Of a DNA stretch of 64,000 nt, positions 44,891-57,556 are shown one piece after another; the stretch's first letter is position 1, and every line of letters starts with the position of its first letter. Source of the stretch: Balaenoptera acutorostrata (lineage: Eukaryota > Chordata > Mammalia > Artiodactyla > Balaenopteridae); assembly GCF_949987535.1 (NCBI RefSeq), contig NC_080081.1, positions 40,836,428 through 40,900,427 of the forward strand. Direction: 5' to 3'. Made by a program: the position numbers and the translations under genes. The notes under the pieces are model-generated. The model searched no databases, was not told the origin of the DNA, and saw nothing but the letters and a program-made list of their open reading frames with translations.

Positions 44891-47139
44891 GTTCTCCTTA
44901 TTATCTTATTATATTAGTGCTCCCTTCCTTTTATTTTCTCCAAGATTTATGATTGCTGACTATGCTCTCATGCTTAATACCCCCTTACCTCCACCAATAA
45001 GCAATTTAGAGCCAACTGTATAAGAATCCAGACAATATTACTAAATCACCAAGATATACTACACAGAGACAAGTACTAAACAATATGAAATGTCTACCTA
45101 GTGGAAGTACTCAATCTATTTAACTCATTTATTTCTAGACTTTTAATGGCTTAGCCATATTTTTCTACTACCACAATTATTATAACATACAATCAGTTGT
45201 TTTCTACCTATGTTTTGTTTGTTGTCTTCACTTTCTTAACCTAAACTGTTGGGATATATACCACCTTAGTAAACACAGCCTTATTAATCTGAAGGTATTC
45301 CTTTTTTTTTATCTTTTCCCTGATAGTATCAGGCTGATGTCCCCTGAATTTTATGAACCAGAAACACAGGCTGCTTGCCTCTCTAAGGGCCAATGTGATG
45401 CTTATCCTATTGTATAATTTAATAAATTTCATTTATATATTAAGGAAAAAATCTATTATGTACTTAAAAAATAAATTAGAACAAGATTTCAGGAGGAAAG
45501 TGAAGGTAAACTAAATGCAATTTTATGTCAGGTGTTAGAGAAACATTATCTTGATGTGAGGTAAGAATTATCATTTTCATTTTACATTTAAGATTCATGA
45601 AACTCAGAAAAAATTAAATCTTGTGTAATTAGAGTCAGAGCTAGTATTTGAAACTATTTTCTGTAAGGTCCATGTTTTGAAGCAAAATCTCTGTAGCATA
45701 CCATGAATAATGACATCCTTAGGAATGTCTCCTAAGATAGAGTGCCCATATATAGTAGTGAAAATAAGCTGAAATTCCAGAGACTTGTACCAATCCTCAT
45801 AAATTTTTGGCATTAAGAGAGGTTATACTGTAATACTGCAATAAATACACCACTAAGGATTAAGGAAGAGATTAAATCAAACTATGATTAAAAAGTTAGT
45901 GAGAAAAAGTTTATCTAAAGTGTGTAAAGATTTGTTTTATTATAACACCCAGTTATTTTAAACAAGCTTTTATCTTTGTTTAAAAGGTATTCATTCTTGA
46001 CAAAATCTTATGAAAAAATAGGGCCCTATGACTTCAATAATCTGTTAAAATTACTAACAGCTATCCTCATTTCTAGAGAGGATCTATGAAGAAAACAATT
46101 TTTGAGTGTTTCACGCTACAAACTCAAAATGCAAAATGACAGCCATTGCCACAAGGTGTTTTAAGAAAAATGATGCAGAAAAAAATCTCCAAATTGAATG
46201 GAGTTACATATTTGCTACAAGCCATATTTCCTTTATACAAATTGTTTTGTAAATCTGATATTTTTATTGTGATTTACGGACAATTTTAAAATATTTTTGT
46301 ACCATCAAAAATAATTTTAAGCTATTGCAAAACAGGTTAAAAGGAAATTACATGTGTGTGTGTGTTAAGGAAACAAGTTAGTTGAAGGTTATCTTTAATT
46401 AAAAGTATTTATATGCTGTTACTGAGGTGTTATTTTGCTCATCAAAAAACAAAAAAAGAAAACAAAATTTTCTACATAATAACTTCCATTCACTTTTAAC
46501 ATATAGCCCCCAATAATTATCAAGTCATTTTTATCATCTTATCAAGATAAGCAAAACTTTTTTTCTACAAACAAGAATTACATTTTACAATGAATGTTAG
46601 CAATATATTTTATTTTGAGGGTAATATAGATAAAGACAACAGTTTGAGATTGTTTTCATTGATAATATTTTAAAAATTTATCTTCAAAAGCAATTAAAAA
46701 CTAATTTCCCTGTTAAATGTAATAGCTAAATTAAACATTATGTTAAAGATCAACAACCTCAGTTAGTTTATAAAGAGGGCGCTGTTATGCTTCATATCAT
46801 ATTAGAAGTTTTTGGAGCTAAATAATGTGAAAAGCAAGTGCCTTCTGCCACCAAACATTTTTGTTAACATAGCTAGGAAAAGGCTGTTGAAACTTACATA
46901 CTTTTGTAACAGAGGTCAACAATTATATCCAGAATCAAATTCTTTAGAAGTTTGGACAGAGAATTTTTTTTTATTTTTAAGTTTAAAAAAATAGTGTTAT
47001 TTAACAAATAACTTGCCACTCATTATTTTTATAACTTTTATATTGTATAAATTTCCAAAAAAATATTTAGAAATTTTCACATTTTAGACTATTATATTTC
47101 AAAGGACTTAATGGTTATATATTGAAGCTTTATGGTAGT
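44891..47139. other. Unassigned AT-rich DNA
   Basis: Apart from a MIR at 45550-45690, no gene and no repeat that I can name. A short GT run lies near 46352-46365. Confidence 0.55.
45550..45690 (+). repeat. MIR fragment
   Basis: GTAAGAATTATCATTTTCAT, TTTACATTTAAGATTCATGA, AGTCAGAGCTAGTATTTGAA and a GTAAGGTCCATG end follow the MIR core and 3' order. Confidence 0.6.
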
Positions 47140-47275
47140 ATACAATTCAGACTTTAGAGCAAGACTGCTTAGATTTCATCTACTAGCTACTATTTTGGGA
47201 AAAGTTACTGTGAACTATAAGCCTAAGTATTCTTAAATATAAAACAAGGATCATAAGAGTAATCATAAGCATGAA
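47140..47275 (+). repeat. MIR fragment
   Basis: GACTTTAGAGCAAGACTGCT, a CTACTAGCTAC block, and AAATATAAAACAAGGATCAT follow the order of the MIR 5' half ('gactctggagtcagactgcc ... cttactagctgtg ... ctgtaaaatggggat'). Confidence 0.6.
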
Positions 47276-47622
47276 AATGTTTGTGGAGATATTGAGAGTA
47301 TCCTGGGGATAATGAATTTTCCATGAAGGTTGCTCATCCCTATTACTGTATAATATAGAATTTCTTATATATAAGGAGCTAAATATTTTAAGTTTAATAA
47401 TCGTGTTAATCATTATAATACCTTAAATGTTTTGCTTCTACATTCCCCCACAAACAACTGTATTATATATGTGCATTCACTTTTTTGTTTCAGCAGAGTG
47501 TTATTTATATTTATGTGGTGAATATGATAATATGAAAAATAGTAGAAACGTTCAATATAATTTAAAGGTAATCAGAAATTCTTATTATAGCAATATCTAT
47601 GCTTTGTTATTTTTTAGACTGT
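47276..47622. other. Unassigned AT-rich DNA
   Basis: No gene and no repeat that I can name. Confidence 0.5.
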
Positions 47623-47985
47623 ATCAGGGTTCTCCAGAGAAACGGAACCACAAGGACCCCCCCTCTCTCCCACTTTCTCATTTCTCTCTCTCCCTTTCTC
47701 CCTCTTTTATGAGATTTCTCATAAGGAATTGGTTCATGAGATTATGGAGGCTGAGAAGTCCCACAATCTGCAATCTGTAAATTGGAGACCCAGTAAAACT
47801 GGTGTTGTAGTTGGAAGGCCTGAAAGCCAGAGAGCTGTTGGTGTAGATTCTAGTCCATGTCTAAAAGCCTGAGAACCAGGAGTGCCTAGGTCAGGAAAAG
47901 ATCAAAGTCCCAGCTCACACAGTCAGGCAGAGAATGAAATCAACATTTCTCTACCTTTTTCTCTATTCAGGCCCTGAAGGGTAGA
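47623..47985 (+). repeat. Old interspersed repeat of uncertain family
   Basis: TATCAGGGTTCTCCAGAGAA, GGAATTGGTTCATGAGATTA, TGGAGGCTGAGAAGTCCC and GTAAATTGGAGACCCAG form a layout that I recognise as a widespread mammalian repeat, but I cannot name it safely. A CT-rich run (about 47658-47708) sits where other copies often carry a simple repeat. Confidence 0.5.
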
Positions 47986-48096
47986 TACACACACATAACT
48001 GAAGTGTTCATGTTTTCATAAAAAATATTTCACAATAATATGCATATCTATGTGTGTTTAATATACTGAGTTGTTCATTCAAAAAAATTAGGTTCT

Positions 48097-48350
48097 ATTA
48101 AAGTACAGTTGATTTACAATGTTGTATTAGTTTCAGGTGTACAGCAAAGCGATTCAGTTATTTATGTATATATATATATTCTTTTTCAGATTATTTTCCC
48201 TTATAGGTTATTACAAAATTTTGAGTATAGTTCCCTGTACTATACAGCAGGTCCTTGTTGGTTATCTATTTTATATATAGTAGTGTGTTTATGTTAATCT
48301 CAGCACTGTAAATCAACTATACTTCAATAAAGTAAAGAAAAAAAATTTTG
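48097..48350 (+). mobile_element. Small 5'-inverted LINE-1 with both arms from the 3' end
   Basis: 48097 to about 48299 is antisense L1 3'UTR starting from the very end (AAGTACAGTTGATTTACAATG). About 48303-48345 is the same L1 3' terminus in sense orientation (GTAAATCAACTATACTTCAA) with an A-rich tail. ATTAGGTTCT (48087-48096) and ATTAGATTCT (48351-48360) form a 10-bp duplication with one mismatch. Unlike ordinary twin priming, the terminal 30 bases or so are present in both orientations. Confidence 0.78.
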
Positions 48351-48360
48351 ATTAGATTCT

Positions 48361-50589
48361 GTTTTTTTAACACTCACATAAACAGACTTATAAAGTAAAT
48401 TGCTATTGTATTGCTGAATATCATAAAATTTTTACATATCATATATTCATATGTATTTTTACTTCATCTGCTTTTCACTTCATTTTCATCACACAAACTT
48501 GAATTTCACTTAAAAATATTTTTTGTTTGCAGCTTTCAGTTTAACTAACAATAATTAAGAATAATTGTTAAAAATAATTAAATAAAATAATATTTTATTA
48601 AGAATAATACTTTTTAATAATTTTAGAAATTATTTAACTTTTCTACCCACAGTAATGATTGTTTATTGAGAGCTTACAATATAAAATAACATAATAGGTA
48701 ATGAATAAGAAAAACTGAATTCCTTATGCTTTTTAGAACTGGAAAGTACAAATAGAAATTCAAAGCACAAACAAAATAAGTGGTTAAAACCTGAAGAAAT
48801 GTACATATATGGTGTTAGGCCAATAGTAAAAAACAGGAAATTAGGAAGATTTTTTTCAGGCATTGGTGTCAATACCTGTGGAGAGGAGCAAGTAGTAGAG
48901 GATCAAATATGCTATAAAGGGACTTAAGTGAATCAGTTTGCAGCTATTTCTGCTGTTTTCAAGCTAATTTATCTAAGCACACCAAAACGAATTCAGAGAT
49001 TAGCTTAGCGTCTAAACCAGCTGTCCTCATAACTGAATACGATTAGACAACTTATTTATTACTGCTCAAATCTCTCTTCCTCTCTTTCAGAAAACATATG
49101 GATATCTTCCAGTTCTCTTAATTTTCAATACTGTTGGGACTCAATCTCCGAGGGTGACATGTGGCATGTTTCATCATTACACTCATGGGAGCAAACAGAT
49201 GTTTCTAGAAAAATCATGTACATGTGTGTGCAAGTGTGTGAATAAATATACTTACACACATACATACACACAAAATTTTCTATGTGAAAGTTTCTGGATA
49301 GTAATGTTAAGACCTATATAAATATGGAAATGACACACATTTTGCCAGGTATCGGTTGGTCTCAATCATGTATCAAATCATATTTCCACAGGATTTGGTT
49401 AGTGGTTACTGCTTTAATTAACGAAAACTAGAGACAAATTTACTCATCTAACTGGCAAAATTTGGAAATACTGTAAAGCATTGTAAAACATGAGATGATT
49501 TTACTGTTACACTTAAACATTACATTTTATGTATATTTAAAATGGAATTACACATTCAGTCAGGACTGGTGCTCCTAGGCTAAAACTGACCTCTTTTGGT
49601 GATTGGTGGGTTCTTCTGTTCTGTGTCAAACAGAAATGTCATCTCTGACAAATATTGTTTACGTCCTATTTTAACCACATTCACATAAATCCTGCAACAT
49701 AGGATAATAGTACTCTTTCCCCATACTTCTTGTTGAGATTTATTTATTCCCAACGGCATCTTTTGATCAGCAAATTTTAATTAGTCATCAATTAACAGAC
49801 AGTTTCATGGATATGTACTATTACATAGGCTAACCAGAAAGACAGAAAATAAAATCATTTATCATTTTAAGGAATCACTCAACTTTCTGTATAAAGCACT
49901 ATCCTCATTCTATATTTCCTAATTATCTCAGAATTTTACCAATGATTCTCCCTTTTTAAAAGATGATTTTAGTACTTTTTTAGTGACTATAAGTTATTTG
50001 GACTGATATAGCCACATGAAAACTTGAGGAAGCACATATAACCTTCTAAACTCTTTTGGGACAGGAAATCAGACAGTCATATAATGTGTTCAATAAGATG
50101 AAAACCTGCCCAAGGGTTTGCAGAAAATATTTAGAATCGAAATTGAGACCCTTATTTCTGAAAAAAATAAATGGGTAGACCTCAAACTTTCATATAAAAT
50201 AGATATTTATAAATTGCTTTATTGATATTTGAATTCAAGTGTCTATCCACAATTTTGTGTAGAGATAGGTAAATACATAAGTACTGAAGAAATAAATCAC
50301 TAATTTCTCAATTCATTTACATTTATTAATTTATTCAAGAAGTTAATTTTTAAAATACTTAGTAATAGGGTAACTAGTAATGATATTAGTATTTAACGTT
50401 GCAGTCAAGATAGGAATCCAAACCCAATATTTGTAGAAGACATTCATCTAGGTTACATTGGATAATATCTGAAACAATTTATGTTCCAAAAATGTCACAC
50501 TTTATTACTCAATCAAGGACTATCTTTACCAATACCAATGACATGCATACTGAAAAGCAGACAAAAAAACATATACCTAAAACATCTTA
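48361..50589. other. Unassigned AT-rich DNA
   Basis: No gene is visible. 48650-48700 may be a scrap of MIR (TGTTTATTGAGAGCTTAC). The 49220-49270 stretch is CA/TG-rich. Confidence 0.55.
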
Positions 50590-50750
50590 CACATGTTAGC
50601 ATTTGACAATTAAAAACATTTTACCATATCTCTGTGAGATAAACACGACAGATATTATTGTCCTCTTTTTATAAACTAAGAAATTGTAGGTCAAAGAGAT
50701 TTTCCAAGGTCATGTGGGTAATATTTCACAAAGCCAAAATAAGTAATTAT
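50590..50750 (+). repeat. MIR fragment
   Basis: CTCTGTGAGATAAACACGAC, AGATATTATTGTCCTCTTTT, AAACTAAGAAATTGTAGGTC and TTTTCCAAGGTCATGTGGGT follow the MIR core order. Confidence 0.7.
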
Positions 50751-51939
50751 TTACTTTGATTTCTACACAGTGACCCATTACTTCTGCTATGATAAAATTC
50801 ATTTGTCTAAAATCACACAACAGTAGAGCAAGAGAGTGCTTAAATTCACATGAAATTTGAAAGTTAAGGGAAACTATCACTGTGAAAAGAATACTGCATC
50901 CCAGGTATCCATTTTTGTGTATATTCTAAGTGATTTCTACTGCTGTATAATCATGTCTTTTAAAGGAAATATGCTGCAGAAAATCATTAAGACCCAAAAA
51001 CCAAACAGTGAGAATCACTGAGTCTCTGGTTAACATAAAATAGCTCATGTAAAGTATGAATTTCTTGGAACCCAGAGGCAAGGTCAAATCTACTATAGTA
51101 CATTTAACTGAAGAAGGTCTCAGCTTGCAGCTTGCATGCATTGACTGCTTCTCTGTCGGATTTTCATTGGACCCCAACGATCCTGCTGATAGACTGGTCT
51201 GGAAGATGACCTCTGGTTATTATGGTACATTGTTTTCAGAGCAGATAACAGTGTGTGTTCATTTTAGGTTTTCTGCTATAGGGATGCATTAGATGGAAGC
51301 GGCCATATACTGGCTCCTAATCAAAGCTCACAAACATTCTCATGAGGCCTGCTGTTTGGTACAATGTACAGATTTTAGAATACTTAAGGACAGTTCAGTA
51401 TAGAACTCTGGCAACATGAAAGGGCATTCTGAATCAACTTTTTCCCATCTTTTTATTATATGATATTTTTAACATCTTTAGGAAAATACACGGTATTCAT
51501 GTAAATGTAAATGTTATCATGTAAATAACTCATTGGACATTTTCCTTTTTGACAGGTACAAACTTATTAGTAAATATTGTGTATTTATGTTGAATAGGAC
51601 TAGTGCCTCTATTTTCTCTAGTCCTGTTAACTTTTATCAATGATTGGTACAAAAGAAAAAATGAAAATAACACAGTTTAAATGTAAGAAATCTTTAATTA
51701 AAATAATTTAATTTAATAATTTAATAACAACTTAAGAATGAATGGTCTCCTGCATACATAGCAATGAAACAAACTGAATACATTTCTACTGCATGTTTTC
51801 ACACCACACAGATGGATTTAGCAGTTATATGGGTTAAAAATTCATTGTTTGCCTTATGAACTCAAATGAGTTCAAAAACAAAATGTGTTCAGAATTCTCT
51901 CTTGTTTCAACAGCTCTACTCTGGTCTTTTACAAAATTA
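50751..51939. other. Unassigned DNA
   Basis: No gene is visible. The overlapping frames at 50926-51177 (minus) and 51056-51292 (plus) have no recognisable feature and no support from splice-like context. Confidence 0.5.
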
Positions 51940-52490
51940 AGTTAGATCAAGGCACCCCTCCGCTCAACCCCTTCAATGTCATTCGGAGTAAATGACAAGG
52001 ACTTACAATGTCCTAGGGGTCTCCATGTGATCTGATTTCTACTACTCACCTCTTTACTCCTTTTTGAGTATAGCAGACAAACCCCAGTCTTACAGTTTAA
52101 CACTTCCTGTTTCCATTGTGTAGAACATTCTTTTCTTTGGCTTGCTCCATCAGCTTCTTCAGGTCTCTGCTCAAATGACATTTTCTCCTTGGCTTTTGTG
52201 ATCATTCTACATAAAATTCCAAACCATGCTCCAACCACAAGCACACAAACAGCTGGGATATCCTAGGCCCTTCACTTAATTTTCTCTAAAGCACTCACCA
52301 TCATTTGAAAGTATATGTTTTGTTTATTGTCTGCCTTCTCCTACTAGATACAAACTCTAAAATAGCAAAGCTTTTCATCATTTTTTCATTCCTAGAACCA
52401 AACTTAAAATATTATCTGACACATAGTAGGTGTTTAATAATTATTTCTTGGTTGATTGGTTATGCTAATGGCAATGTAGTCTACTGGTCA
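51940..52490 (+). repeat. L2 3' region
   Basis: A long run in L2 order: CCGCTCAACCCCTTCAATGT, TCATTCGGAGTAAATGACAA, TTCTTCAGGTCTCTGCTCAA, AAGCACTCACCATCATTTGA, TTGTTTATTGTCTGCC, then GACACATAGTAGGTGTTTAA, the standard L2 end. It is old and non-coding now. The minus-strand frame at 51942-52244 is a by-product. Confidence 0.85.
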
Positions 52491-54369
52491 ACTAAACAAA
52501 ATGTGAATTTGAAGTCAAACAATAAATAAGGGTTTTTTGTATTAATTTTCCAAGCATTATCTATTTACCCAGTTGCTCTATGTTCTAGCTTGTTTGCTTT
52601 GAGTAAGTTTTCATTGCTAAGAAAACAATAAAAAGTAACATTTGTATCTTGGCTTTATGAGTAGTTTTGTCACAATATTTTATGAACTTATAAAAATATA
52701 CTTATACAGTGTACAGTTAGCCTTAAGAGACTAATAAGTTCAATGATGGTAGAAGCATACTATTTAAAAATTAATTTGAACAAAAAAATCATAAGAATTA
52801 AAAAATAATGAGATGCCACATTATTAAAATTATAGCTATTAATTCTAACAAAATTTAATAATATAAAGTCTAGTGACATTAAATGCTCAAATTTCTAGAT
52901 GATCTGCCAAACTTTTACTTTTAATAATTTTATCCAATAATTTATTTTTATCATAGAATTTAGTTAAATATTATGTGTATTTCTTTTAGAAATGTGTATA
53001 TGAGTATATATTTTAAATGAAAATGCATATTTATATACATATTAATGTGGATAGTTTTTCATTAAATATCTAATTTTAACAAACTATGGTACAATAAACT
53101 ATGAGATTCTATTTAATCCAGGTCAAGGGGAATATTTTTCCACTGAGTATAAAATTTGGGTTAATTTACTGACATTTGCCCATCTTTATTTTGAGAAATT
53201 TATACATAAACTCTCATACACCTAAACAGAGAGAGAAATTATGTGTATAAACAGAGAGAGAAATTATCATATCCATCCGAGACTCTTAGTTTTACTGAAC
53301 TTTAATGTGTGTTTTGTGCAAAGTTATATTCCCTACCTTGCACACTGAAAGGTTTAAAAGTTATATGTAGGGTCTCAAAAATACTATAGAGAACCACTAC
53401 AGAGACCACTGCTGCCTGGCTGCATGATGGCACTTGGATGACTAATTAGCCATAACTCAGCTTAGGGCTTCACATCTTCTAGAGCTGGAGATTTTCTGTG
53501 TAGAATTTTCTGTGTAAATTATGGATATGTGGGTTCTGAATTCTTCTTTGTCACATAATTCTTCAGCATGCATCATTTCAATACTTTTGACAAACTCATT
53601 CTGTGCCCGAAGTTTTGATAACTTCAGGAAGTGTTTATTATATCTATATTATAACTGAAAAATACTATAACCAAATTATAATCATAAAATAATATATTTA
53701 AGTCAAATTGAAGGTACTGAAATATACTATATTAAATTTACTATTTAATATACTATATTAAATTTATACATTTTATAATTTTATTCAATCTGTAATATAA
53801 GTGTTCAATATAAATCATTTTCAAACATGTCAATAAATGATATCAAATATGGGGCATTTTTCAACGTAGTTTAATTTGGAAGATGGGAGTTAGGTTTATC
53901 AGCCTATTGAAAAACAGTTACACAAGGTCAGTTTACCAATATTCATGAAGCTTCTTACACTGGGTATGAGACTGAATAAGACACAACTCTTCTCATTTTT
54001 CCTACTTCTAAGATTTCTTTAAAGAAAGGCAGCATTATTGTGGATTAATATTTAATTTTATTTAATATTAAAAATATGCACATTACTGTTCTGAGTTTTA
54101 ATTATTTCAGGCTTAACCTATTGTAAACACCTATGGAAAAATTTTAAGTTGTATTATCAAGTATTGGAAAAAAAATATTTTTTTTGCAAGGCAGCCAATA
54201 TCTTCTGTTCTTGTCTTTCCAAACTATGGAAACTTTCACTTTTCTTTTACAACAGGTTTTCATGGAAAAAACTGAATGAATACGTGGGAAATGGACTTTG
54301 GGGCTGGAATATGTTTACAAAGTGTCTATAATCAATGAACTGTTAGAGGAAGTCATGCGATATGGTGGG
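52491..54369. other. Unassigned AT-rich DNA with short tandem copies
   Basis: No gene is visible. A 25-bp tandem duplication lies at 53224-53267 and a repeated ATACTATATTAAATTTA lies at about 53723-53767. Confidence 0.55.
53224..53267 (+). repeat. 25-bp tandem duplication
   Basis: AAACAGAGAGAGAAATTAT occurs at 53224 and again at 53249, separated by GTGTAT. Confidence 0.9.
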
Positions 54370-54590
54370 CTTAAATTCATGGAAACTGGGTTCACTTCCT
54401 TGCTTCGTAAACTTGAGCAAGAAATTCCCAATCTATCAGTTTCACCCTTCTGTTCTATAAAATCTGATATTAATGCCTGTTTTGCCTTCCTCTCACAGTG
54501 CTTGTATAGATAAAAACAAAAATTAAATGATGCATATTAAGGTATTTTATAAACTATAAATTGCTATGCAAATAAATACAAGAGAATTAA
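54370..54590 (+). repeat. MIR element
   Basis: GGGTTCACTTCCTTGCTTCG, AACTTGAGCAAGAAATTCCC, TCAGTTTCACCCTTCTGTTC, ATAAAATCTGATATTAATGC and AGTGCTTGTATAG match MIR from the 'gttcaaatcctggctctgcc' part to the 3' part. Confidence 0.72.
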
Positions 54591-54662
54591 AATTCCAAAA
54601 CCATAGTTCACATAACTAGTATTTCTAAAAGAGCTTCAAATAAAAAAGGAGATTAGATTTCC

Positions 54663-54712
54663 TAATGTGTTAACCTCAAAGGACTATTGATTCCTTTGAG
54701 GTTACCGCATTA
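54663..54712. repeat. Short hairpin, 21-bp arms
   Basis: TAATGTGTTAACCTCAAAGGA (arm ends given; 54663-54683) pairs with 54692-54712 at 19 of 21 positions around an 8-base loop. Function is unknown. It may be a small MITE or a chance palindrome. Confidence 0.85.
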
Positions 54713-57183
54713 ATAACATAACAAGGTGAGTTCAAGATTTGCCTGAAGGGATTTTTTCTTTTTTTTTTCTGCTTCATTCCTTTGTCCTTCATTTCTTCTT
54801 GTTTTTACCTGAAATTGAAAATGTAAACAACCTCAAAAATTGACTCTGTTTTCTCATAATACAGAAAACCAAAATATAAGAGACAAAAGAGTAGTACTTC
54901 ATGAGAAAGGTAACTATTAAATAAGAGCTATTAATGTAACTTTCTCCTTTGAATGTTTGTATTCTTTCCCTGTCTTTGTCAATTCAAAAATCTTAAACTT
55001 TCTCACAATTTTTATGTCACTGTTTTACATATAGATTATAGCTTATAGTGTTACTACATATGCAGTCCTGATTTTTGTGTTCAGTTTATATTTTAAAATC
55101 ATTGAATGGCTTATCATCTCAGGCTCATCTGTACAGAAACAGAATTATTTTTATTCATGTCCAAGGGTATCCCTAATGTTTTTCTTTTATCATATTAAGA
55201 TTACAGAGACACCTTTTGGAACATAGTGTGTGCCTAGTAATATCTTTAGTAACTCATAAGTAACTATCCTGCTTGGACTCTTTAACATAATATGAACATC
55301 TAAATATTTTTTCCACAGTTCTTTGCTAAATACCTTTGTTTTTTAAGTCCATATATTTGTTCATGGATAAGTCTGAGAAGGGAGTCTAGGAAGATGAATT
55401 AGGAAAAGAAAGTGAGAAAAAAAGTAGCCCTATTACAATGACCTTAAAGATGAGAAGAGAATGCATTTTCTGAATTTGATTTAAAGTGCAAAAGACTAAA
55501 TTTGAGTAATTGCTGGATTTATTTGATAAGACTCACACCCTCCTTTGAGGTTTTAGGGTGTTGACCATTTATAATATCTTCAATTAAAATCCTCAAAAAT
55601 ATCCATGAACAGGTCCTAAAAGTGGGCATAAATGAATACCTGAATTGTGGGTTTCTAACTCCTGATAGTCTTCCCTAATTAGAGTAATGCTAGCTGGCAG
55701 AAAAAGAAAATGTAATACGTGTAAACTTAATTCAGATTCTGGGGGGAAATGCAAATATCCAAAAGTTTCATTCTATCTCAATATTTATTTTCTTCAATTC
55801 ACCAGCCATCCTGATATTTATTTAAACTCATATTCATTTAACTCCATAGAAACATCATGTATAAGAAATGGAGGAAATTAATAACAATTAAGTTAAAATA
55901 CCCATTTTACAAATGAAGAAACTCAAAGACCAAAATCACAGAGGGAATGTGAGTAGAGTTAGTATATGGTGCACTCTTCTGGTTTATAAAATTAGAACAC
56001 TAATTGATGAAATAAAGTGCAGGGTTGAGGCATCATTGGGTACTTTGTAGAAAAAAATTTTTAACTGCCTTCAACATCAATGTGATTTCCCCTCTATAAT
56101 CAAGATGTTAGTCCAGAGGCCCTTCTAAAACATTGGTGCAAATATATTTTTAATTCTCAAAATAATTTGTGAAGGAAATACTTTCCCATAGGAACTTCCA
56201 ATCATAAAGATAATACAAACAATTCTTTTGCTATTCAGTGTTTGTTGGCAATTGAAGAGGAGAAAAGTGCCTTTTTAAGCCAGTAAAACATTAATCTCTC
56301 AGACACTTCTCCCTATGAAACCAAAAAAAAAAAAAAAAAAATGTTTTAGATCAAAATATGTGTTGGCTTCAAGTCCTTGGGAATTTTACCTGATTTTAAT
56401 TCTTTCAAATGTTAGAAATTTAAGGCGTCATCCTCAGGTCCAGAGATGTTTTGTAGATACATAGAATCTCGTTTGACATTTTAGGGATTAGAAAAGAAAA
56501 GGGAAGTGAAAAGACAGTTGTAGAATACAATGATAAAATAATAGAATAAATGTCATTTAATGTTTTAAGAAATCAAATACGGTTGTTTTATGATACACAA
56601 AGGAACTTTTATTCAAATTCTCACTTAGTGTATAGAGGAAATTTTAGCTATGATTAGTTTGGCAAAAGGAACATTGTAGGTTGTTAATTTTAGAAAAATT
56701 GAACTTTTTTTGGTGCTTTCCACAAGTATTAAATATCACATCTGGAAGTAAAAAACTACTTTAAAACAAATAAGATATATTTTTATACTTTTCTGTATGT
56801 TTCATGGAAATTCTTTGCTGTTGTTTCAGACTTATTATAAAGATTAATAAAGTAAAATCTAAAATACTCAGAACTTTTTCATCTTATAAATTTCCAATAC
56901 ATTAAAATACTTCTATTTAGTGGCTATGTTTTATCTTTCTCCCAACTCTCAGCTTCACGTATTTGTAATTGAAAATATTGCATGTTAATGGCTTGAAGAA
57001 ACACTACTTAGAAGTTTTTAGTCACTTAGTACAAGAAAATTTGATAATATGTTGATATAATGAAGGATATCAAATGTCAAACCATTTTCTATGATGTAAA
57101 TAAAGAGCAATGCTAATTGGCAATGTGAGAAAGCAATATTTTATACATTTGTATTATTTACATGAGGAGCTTATCTCTGGAAA
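54713..57183. other. Unassigned AT-rich DNA
   Basis: Apart from a MIR piece (55895-55985) and an A19 run (56323-56341), no gene and no repeat that I can name. The A-run is not preceded by anything resembling a processed mRNA. Confidence 0.55.
55895..55985 (+). repeat. MIR core fragment
   Basis: CCCATTTTACAAATGAAGAA, ACTCAAAGACCAAAATCACA and GGTGCACTCTTCT follow the MIR core and 3' order. Confidence 0.65.
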
Positions 57184-57188
57184 GACAT

Positions 57189-57551
57189 AGGTATAGACTG
57201 AATACTTGTCTCTCCCCAAAATTCATATGTTGAAACCTAAGCCCCAATGTAATGGTATTTGGAGGTAGGGCCTTTGAGGGTGATTAGGTCACAAGGGTGG
57301 AGCCCTCATGAATGGAACCTGTGCCCTTATAAAAAAGACCTCAGAAGGCTCTCTTGCCCCTCCTGCCATGTGAAGACAGGGTGACAAGTTGTCAGTCTGC
57401 AGTCCAGAAAACTGTTCCCAACAGAACCTCACCACACTGGCACCCTGACCTTGAACTTCCAGCATCCATAAGTGAGAAAAATAAATTTCTGCTATTTATA
57501 AGCCCCTCAGGCTATGGTAGTTTGTTATAGCAGCCTGAACAGACTAAAACA
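57189..57551 (+). mobile_element. Solo LTR, MaLR (MLT1/MST-like)
   Basis: A 363-bp block starts near AGGTATAGACTGAATACTTG (usual start TG, here AG) and ends CA (GACTAAAACA). It is flanked by the 5-bp duplication GACAT (57184-57188 and 57552-57556). Diagnostic internal text includes AAATTCATATGTTGAAACCT, GTATTTGGAGGTAGGGCCTT, GTGCCCTTATAAAAAAGACC and a polyadenylation signal AATAAA (57480-57485), followed by AGCAGCCTGAACAGACTAA. No internal region remains. Confidence 0.87.
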
Positions 57552-57556
57552 GACAT

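Noticed and set aside
47623..47985. Possible exon with a GC-richer, open 117-codon frame at 47427-47780
   Set aside because: The text matches a widespread old mammalian repeat and includes a CT-rich simple run. There are no splice-site pairs or conserved protein features.
56323..56341. A19 run as a possible processed-pseudogene tail
   Set aside because: The sequence before it has no coding frame or mRNA-like character, and no flanking duplication was found.
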